Part shown: positions 4,661 to 8,799 of the stretch, piece after piece
How positions within the stretch are numbered: the first letter of the stretch is position 1
Layout of the letters: every line of letters begins with the position of its first letter
Origin: Spirochaetota bacterium
GTDB taxonomy: Bacteria; Spirochaetota; Spirochaetia; DTKZ01
Assembly: GCA_029562045.1 (NCBI GenBank)
Contig: JAKQWJ010000051.1
Span: 1-8,799 of the forward strand
DNA: 8,799 bases
Direction of reading: 5' to 3'
Translations under genes and position numbers: made by a program
The notes under the pieces: generated by a model
Told to the model about the DNA's origin: nothing
The model's database searches: none
What the model saw: only the letters and a program-made list of their open reading frames with translations

Positions 4661-5692
4661 CTAGGGTTCCAGGATGACCTTGTACAGGGGCTCCTTCCCC
4701 GCCAGCAGCTTGTCGAACCAGATCTGCCCCTCCTCCAGGGGGACCACCCTGCTGATGTAGGGGGCCACATCGATGCGGCCCGAGCCGATCATGTCCACGC
4801 AGTCCTGGTACTCCCCCGAGGAGGCGCAGGAGCCGTAGACGTCGATCTCCCGGGTCACGATGCTCTGCAGGCCGATGGGAACCGTGGGGGCCAGGTTGCC
4901 GATGAGGACCAGCCGGCCCCCCTTGCGGACCATGGCCAGGGCGTCGTTGACGGTCTTGTCCAGGCCCACCGCCTCGAAGACCGCGTCGGCCCCCTCGCCC
5001 CCGGTGAGGCCCCGCACCACATCCAGGGCCTTCTCCTTGGCGGGGTTCACCACCACATCGGCTCCCACCTTCCGGGCCATCTCCAGCCGGGCCTCGTTCA
5101 GGTCCACCGCCACCAGGGTTCCGCAGCCGTTGAGCCTGGCGCACTGGATGGCCATGAGGCCGATGATGCCGCAGCCCACCACCACCACCTTGTCGTTGAT
5201 CCGCAGGCGCCCCCGGTTGACGGCGTGGAGGGAGATGGACAGGGGCTCGATGAGGGCCCCCTGGTGGTAGCTCACCGTGTCGGGGAGCTTGAAGATGATG
5301 TGCTCCGGCACGGTGAGGTACTCCGCCATGGCGCCGTGGCGCCGGTATTCCCCGGTGGAAACTCCCAGGACCATCCGGTTGGAGCAGAGGTTGATCCTTC
5401 CCTGGAGGCAGTAATGGCACCGGTTGCAGTAGACCGTGGAATCGAAGGTGATCCGATCTCCCACCGTGAATTTTGTGATCTCCTTCCCCACCTCCACGAT
5501 CTGTCCCGTGGCTTCATGGCCCATGATGATGGGGGGCTGCCTCCGGCCGGTCTGCCCCGTCATGCCGTGGACATCGCTGCCGCAGATGCCGCAGGCCTTC
5601 ACCCGCAGAAGGACCTCTTTCGGGCCCGGAACGGGCTTGGGCACATCCTGTATTTCGAATCTGTTCGGCGCGGTGTGGACAAGGGCTTTCAT
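4661..5692 (-). CDS. Zinc-dependent alcohol/polyol dehydrogenase (sorbitol dehydrogenase type, MDR)
   Basis: A 343-residue medium-chain dehydrogenase expected to oxidise a sugar or polyol with NAD+. Catalytic zinc ligands are C37 (GICGSD), H59-E60 (GHEATG) and E149 (LIEP). The structural zinc site is complete: C89, C92, C95 and C103. The Rossmann motif VGCGIIG (172-178) and the acidic D197 at the end of the following strand (VAVDLNE) favour NAD over NADP. Length is normal. The ATG at 5690-5692 gives the standard N-terminus MKALVHTAPNRFEI and has GGAGG about 7 nt upstream; the open frame continuing to 6004 is low-complexity GC-rich leader. It is the first gene of a minus-strand operon with the epimerase. 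Sorbitol, threonine or butanediol dehydrogenase-like; context favours a sugar substrate. Confidence 0.92.
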   Translation of the reverse strand: MKALVHTAPNRFEIQDVPKPVPGPKEVLLRVKACGICGSDVHGMTGQTGRRQPPIIMGHEATGQIVEVGKEITKFTVGDRITFDSTVYCNRCHYCLQGRINLCSNRMVLGVSTGEYRRHGAMAEYLTVPEHIIFKLPDTVSYHQGALIEPLSISLHAVNRGRLRINDKVVVVGCGIIGLMAIQCARLNGCGTLVAVDLNEARLEMARKVGADVVVNPAKEKALDVVRGLTGGEGADAVFEAVGLDKTVNDALAMVRKGGRLVLIGNLAPTVPIGLQSIVTREIDVYGSCASSGEYQDCVDMIGSGRIDVAPYISRVVPLEEGQIWFDKLLAGKEPLYKVILEP

Positions 5693-5736
5693 CGGGGGCC
5701 TCCATGCTGGGATTTTATGGTGACATCGTCCCCGGA

Positions 5737-5765
5737 ATAGTAAACCCCGGAGGGGAAAAATGCAA
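5737..5765 (-). promoter_or_regulatory. Probable promoter of the dehydrogenase-epimerase operon
   Basis: On the minus strand TTGCAT (5760-5765) and TACTAT (5737-5742) are spaced by 17 bp, about 45 bp upstream of the dehydrogenase ATG. The spacer contains CCCC-TCC-GGGG, a small palindrome that could bind a regulator. Both hexamers match the consensus only moderately. Confidence 0.5.
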
Positions 5766-5814
5766 CGTCCCGGCGGGATCGGATTTCTCCGGCTCCCGGG
5801 TTTTCCACCACCGC

Positions 5815-5894
5815 GCCGGCTTTCCCGGCCGCCCCGGAGGGGGGGGCCGGCTGTCCTGGAGGGGGGGCCGGCTGTCCCCGGAAGGGCGCCGGCC
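5815..5894. repeat. G-rich tandem repeat in the divergent intergenic region
   Basis: Two near-identical units lie head to tail: 5836-5857 (22 bp) and 5858-5878 (21 bp), each GGA followed by 7-8 G and then CCGGCTGTCC. A degenerate third unit starts at 5880 (GGAAGGGCGCCGGC), and a related GCCGGCTTTCC precedes at 5815-5825. The units differ in G-run length. The array sits between the two divergent promoters and contains no supported gene. Confidence 0.75.
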
Positions 5895-5910
5895 TCGACG
5901 GAACCGGCGT

Positions 5911-5940
5911 TTGACATTTTTCCCGAATTCTTTGTACTAT
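5911..5940 (+). promoter_or_regulatory. Probable promoter of the ABC-2 export operon
   Basis: A consensus TTGACA (5911-5916) is followed after 18 bp by TACTAT (5935-5940). This predicts a leader of about 70 nt before the GTG at 6016. A short inverted repeat (ACAGA-CACGAC-TCTGT or the overlapping AGACA/TGTCT) lies in that leader, shortly upstream of the ribosome site. Promoter is likely; the hairpin is weak. Confidence 0.6.
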
Positions 5941-6015
5941 GGGCCGTTCTTTGATTAAATTGTAGGGAACCATCACCAATCACAGACACGACTCTGTCTT
6001 TCAAGGAGGTAGTTC

Positions 6016-6969
6016 GTGATAGAGGCTACGAACCTGGTCAAACGCTATGGCCCCCACACGGCGGTGGACAACGCGAGTTTCACGATCGAAAGGGGAGAGA
6101 TCGTGGGTTTTCTGGGCCCCAACGGGGCGGGAAAATCCACCACCATGAACATCCTGTCCGGCTACCTCTCCTCCACCGAGGGGACGGTCACGGTGGACGG
6201 GATGAACATCCTGGAACATCCCATGGAGGCCAAGAAGAAGATCGGTTACCTTCCGGAAAATCCGCCCCTGTACCCGGAAATGACGGTCCGGGAGTACCTC
6301 CGCTTCGCCGGAGAGATCAAGAAGGTCCCCTCAGAGGAGCTTCCCTCCCGGATGGAACGCATCATGCAGACCGTGGGCATCCAGGATGTGGCGGGGAGGC
6401 TGATCCGCAACCTGTCCAAGGGCTACAAACAGCGGGTCGGCCTGGCCCAGGCGATGATCGGGGATCCGGAAATCCTCATCCTCGACGAACCCACCGCGGG
6501 CCTGGACCCCAAGCAGATCCTGGAGATCCGGGACCTGATCATCTCCCTCGGCAGGGATCACACCGTCATCCTGAGTTCCCACATCCTGCCGGAGGTCAGC
6601 GCGGTCTGCCGCCGGATCCTGATCATCAACGACGGCCGGATCGTCGCCGACGACACTCCGGAGAATCTCGCCCATCGGCTGCTGGGGGGCAGCCATGTCC
6701 TCCTCCGGGTGGAAGGCCCCCGGGAGAGGGTGGAAGAGGCCCTGCGGGCCGTTCCCGCGGTCCGGAACGTGGAGTTCCAGGAACCCCAGGAACCGGGCAC
6801 CGTGGAGGCGGTGGCGGAAGCGGAGAAGGACCGGGACATCCGGCGGGACGTCTTCCGCGCCATGAGCGGGGCGGGGCTGCCGGTTCTGATGATGCGGGCC
6901 CTAGACATGAGTCTGGAGGAGATCTTCCTGCATCTGACCACCAAAGAAGAGGAGGCGGCAACGACATGA
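6016..6969 (+). CDS. ABC-2 transporter ATP-binding protein (GldA-like)
   Basis: A 317-residue ABC ATPase that should drive the membrane partner encoded next to it. Walker A GPNGAGKST (34-42), YLPE at 79-82 in the Q-loop position, signature LSKGY (133-137, a variant of LSGGQ common in this group), Walker B ILILDEPT (153-160), D-loop AGLD (161-164) and switch H189 (SSH) are all present. The region after about 225 is the C-terminal extension usual in ABC-2 exporters. Start is a GTG with a perfect AAGGAGGT 5 nt upstream (6003-6010). Its stop overlaps the permease start (ATGA). Closest functional label is the GldA type seen with GldF and GldG homologues; outside gliding bacteria the cargo is not established. 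Confidence 0.93.
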   Translation: MIEATNLVKRYGPHTAVDNASFTIERGEIVGFLGPNGAGKSTTMNILSGYLSSTEGTVTVDGMNILEHPMEAKKKIGYLPENPPLYPEMTVREYLRFAGEIKKVPSEELPSRMERIMQTVGIQDVAGRLIRNLSKGYKQRVGLAQAMIGDPEILILDEPTAGLDPKQILEIRDLIISLGRDHTVILSSHILPEVSAVCRRILIINDGRIVADDTPENLAHRLLGGSHVLLRVEGPRERVEEALRAVPAVRNVEFQEPQEPGTVEAVAEAEKDRDIRRDVFRAMSGAGLPVLMMRALDMSLEEIFLHLTTKEEEAATT

Positions 6970-7829
6970 TGGCCATTCTGAAACGCGAGCTGAAAAGCTA
7001 TTTCCTCACCCCCATCGGCTACCTCTACATGGGTTTCTTCCTGCTGGTGGCGGGGGTGTTTTTTACCTTCGGGAACCTGCTGCCCCGGAGTTCCTACTTC
7101 ACCAGCTTTCTGAGTGGGGTGCTCTTCGTCTACCTCTTCGCCATCCCCCTGCTGACGATGCGGCTCTTCTCCGAGGAGAGGCGGCAGAGGACCGACCAGC
7201 TCCTTCTGACCAGCCCCGTTTCCATCCCCGAAATCGTGCTGGGCAAGTTTCTCGCCGCATATGCGGTGTACCTGCTGACTCTGGCGGTGACGGTGATGTA
7301 CGCCCTGGTGGTGGGGATCCACGGGGACCTGGCGGTCTGGGAGACCCTGGGGAGCTACATCGGCTTCATCCTGCTGGGGGCCTCCTACATCTCCGTGGGG
7401 GTCTTCGTCTCCGCGGGCACGGAAAACCAGCTGACCTCGGCCCTGGTGAGTTTTTTCTCCCTGCTCATCATCTGGCTCATCGACCCCATCAGCCAGGCCG
7501 TCCCCTCGGACCTGGCGGCGGGCATCGTTTCCGCGGCGGTCCTGGTGGGGGCCGTCTGCGGCTACCTCTACATCAACACCCGGAACCGCTATCTCGCCGC
7601 CGGGGCCGCCTTCCTCGGGGCGCTGATCATCGCGGCGCTGTACTTTGTGGACAAGGGCGTTTACATCGGGTTCATCCGGAAGTTTCTGGGCTGGTTTTCC
7701 CTGAACAAACGCTACGAGAGCTTTTCCATGGGGATCCTGAAAATCGATTCCCTGGTCTACTACGTTTCCTTCAGCGGCCTGTTCCTGTTTCTGACGGTGC
7801 GGCTCATCGAAAAACGGCGCTGGAATTAA
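6966..7829 (+). CDS. ABC-2 permease (GldF-like)
   Basis: A 287-residue inner-membrane protein forming the transport channel with the preceding ATPase. Hydrophobic segments are visible at about 18-36, 50-66, 93-117, 130-150, 157-175, 184-202, 209-227 and 263-280, suggesting six to eight membrane spans. The cytoplasmic loop LFSEERRQRTDQLLLTSPVS (67-86) is the conserved ABC-2/GldF-type coupling segment. Translation starts within the ATPase stop codon (ATGA); a second ATG follows immediately, so the exact start may be one codon later. The GldG-like gene begins 12 nt after its stop, indicating one operon. Confidence 0.9.
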   Translation: MMAILKRELKSYFLTPIGYLYMGFFLLVAGVFFTFGNLLPRSSYFTSFLSGVLFVYLFAIPLLTMRLFSEERRQRTDQLLLTSPVSIPEIVLGKFLAAYAVYLLTLAVTVMYALVVGIHGDLAVWETLGSYIGFILLGASYISVGVFVSAGTENQLTSALVSFFSLLIIWLIDPISQAVPSDLAAGIVSAAVLVGAVCGYLYINTRNRYLAAGAAFLGALIIAALYFVDKGVYIGFIRKFLGWFSLNKRYESFSMGILKIDSLVYYVSFSGLFLFLTVRLIEKRRWN

Positions 7830-7841
7830 GGGAGGACCTTC

Positions 7842-8799
7842 GTGAAACTCAAAATAAATTTCCTGGAATCGCTGGATACCCGGCGCGTGAAATACGGGGG
7901 CTACGCCGCGGTGCTGACCCTGGCGGCCATCGTCGGCCTGGTCCTGCTCAACCTCATCTTCCAGCAGTTCGCCCCCCAGTTCGACCTCACCCAGAACAAG
8001 CTATTCTCCCTGTCGGACCAGTCCCTGCAGGTGCTGGACAAGCTGGAGGCCCCTGTGACCGTTTACGGTCTCTGGGAGCCCGGCAAGGAATCCCGGCAGA
8101 TCAAGGAGGTGCTGGACAGGTACGCCGCCCGGAGCCGGAACTTCCGGCTGGACATCGTCGATCCCGACAGGAACCCGGGACTGGTGGCGAAATACGACAA
8201 GACCGGCCGGGGAATCGAGAAGGGGTCCCTGATCGTTGAGGGGGCCAAGGGCGTCCGGGTCATCCGCACGGCGGACATGTACGACATCAACTACCTGAAC
8301 CCCCAGAACCCCCAGATAACGGGCTTCTCGGTGGAGAAGCGGATCACCGACGCCCTCCTCTATGTGGGCTCCGGCTCCACCCCGGTGATCTATGAAATCA
8401 CCGGCCACAAGGAGACCTCCCTCATCGACCTGATGATGAAGGAGACGGTGGAGCGGGAAAACTACGAGCTGAAACAGCTCAACCTGATGCAGTCCGATAT
8501 CCCCGGGGACGCTTCGGCTCTGGTCATCAACAGCCCCAAATCCGACTACGACCCGGCGGAAACGAAAAAAATCCTGGGCTACCTGGAAAAGGGGGGCCGG
8601 CTCCTGGCGGCGGTGGATTTCCGCACCGGTCTGGCCCGGAACCTGAACGACATGCTCTCCAGCTACGGCCTGAAGTTCGATTTCGGCCTGGTGGTGGAGA
8701 TGAACAAGAACTTCAACACCGGAAACCCCTTCCATGTGATCCCCAGTTTCGGGTCCCACGCGATCACCGCCCCCCTGCAGGAGCGGAACACTCCGGCCA
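7842..8799 (+). CDS. GldG-like ABC transporter auxiliary protein, 3' end cut by window
   Basis: The open frame runs from a GTG (7842-7844) to the window edge, giving 319 residues without a stop. The ribosome site AAGGGAGG (7828-7835) lies 6 nt upstream. The N-terminus has one membrane span (about 21-41, AAVLTLAAIVGLVLLNLIF) followed by FDLTQNKLFSLSDQSLQVLDKLEAPVTVYG, the signature of the GldG/ABC_transp_aux family. The remainder is a soluble, probably periplasmic region with alternating strands and helices (TPVIYEITGHKE at 180-191, SALVINSPKSDYD at 225-237, LGYLEKGGRLLAAVD at 245-259). A C-terminal membrane span would be expected beyond the edge. Same operon as the ATPase and permease; its role in transport is unknown. 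Confidence 0.88.
   Translation, partial: MKLKINFLESLDTRRVKYGGYAAVLTLAAIVGLVLLNLIFQQFAPQFDLTQNKLFSLSDQSLQVLDKLEAPVTVYGLWEPGKESRQIKEVLDRYAARSRNFRLDIVDPDRNPGLVAKYDKTGRGIEKGSLIVEGAKGVRVIRTADMYDINYLNPQNPQITGFSVEKRITDALLYVGSGSTPVIYEITGHKETSLIDLMMKETVERENYELKQLNLMQSDIPGDASALVINSPKSDYDPAETKKILGYLEKGGRLLAAVDFRTGLARNLNDMLSSYGLKFDFGLVVEMNKNFNTGNPFHVIPSFGSHAITAPLQERNTPA

Noticed and set aside
4651..4770. N-terminal extension of the epimerase to an ATG at 4770
   Set aside because: The extra 40 residues read the dehydrogenase gene out of frame and have no resemblance to the family; the GTG at 4650 gives the expected N-terminus.
4595..5740. Long plus-strand open frame (381 residues) opposite the dehydrogenase
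   Set aside because: It is antisense to a dehydrogenase with complete zinc and Rossmann motifs. Its translation is low-complexity, His/Pro/Gly-rich, and typical of a GC-rich shadow frame.
5693..6004. N-terminal extension of the dehydrogenase to 6004
   Set aside because: It would run through both promoters and the tandem repeat and gives Gly/Pro/Arg-rich sequence. The ATG at 5692 has a good ribosome site and family-typical start.
6558..7322. Minus-strand open frames under the ABC-2 operon and at 8001-8759
   Set aside because: They are antisense to genes with complete ABC ATPase, permease and GldG-like features; composition is typical of shadows.
1..8799. tRNA, rRNA, CRISPR array or riboswitch
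   Set aside because: No regularly spaced repeats, tRNA-like cloverleaf signals or known riboswitch core were recognised by eye.

Overview
This is a bacterial chromosomal window. Strong AGGAGG-type Shine-Dalgarno sites, frequent GTG starts, tightly packed operons and a high-GC background with an AT-richer insert all fit a GC-rich Gram-negative-like anaerobe. The gene mix (GldA/GldF/GldG-type ABC-2 operon, DUF4143 ATPase, VapBC modules, sugar catabolism) is common in free-living or gut Spirochaetota, but that placement is a guess and no marker gene settles it.

Layout. (1) Positions 1-686, minus strand: the N-terminal 228 residues of a glycoside hydrolase family 31 (alpha-glucosidase type) enzyme, running off the left edge. 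(2) About 719-3717: a visibly AT-richer island with every gene on the minus strand. It holds a PIN-domain toxin with a Phd/YefM-type antitoxin, a lone DUF4143 ATPase, and a VapC toxin with an AbrB-type VapB antitoxin. Both toxin-antitoxin pairs have a recognisable promoter with a palindrome over the -10 region. (3) 3850-5692, minus strand: a two-gene sugar operon, a zinc-dependent polyol/sugar dehydrogenase followed 10 nt later by a xylose-isomerase-like TIM-barrel epimerase. (4) 5693-6015: a divergent intergenic region with a promoter for each side and a G-rich tandem repeat between them. (5) 6016-8799, plus strand: an ABC-2 export operon of ATPase, permease and a GldG-like auxiliary membrane protein that is cut by the right edge.

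Most notable: the island carries scars of its own rearrangement. The last 48 bp shared with the VapC gene recur at the left edge of the island, directly downstream of the other toxin. The tail of the PIN toxin (59-60 bp) recurs at the right edge, directly upstream of the vapBC promoter. The order is tail A', full B, ATPase, full A, tail B'. This is what a tandemly duplicated toxin-antitoxin array would leave after reciprocal deletions. A separate 20-bp direct repeat brackets the ATPase gene, and its upstream copy is one of two related palindromes 32 bp apart in that gene's leader.

Working together: the dehydrogenase, epimerase and GH31 enzyme share a strand and a theme (release, epimerisation and oxidation of a sugar), so the island may have been inserted into one carbohydrate operon. 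The island genes look like selfish or stability modules unrelated to that pathway. The ABC-2 operon is a separate, oppositely oriented unit.
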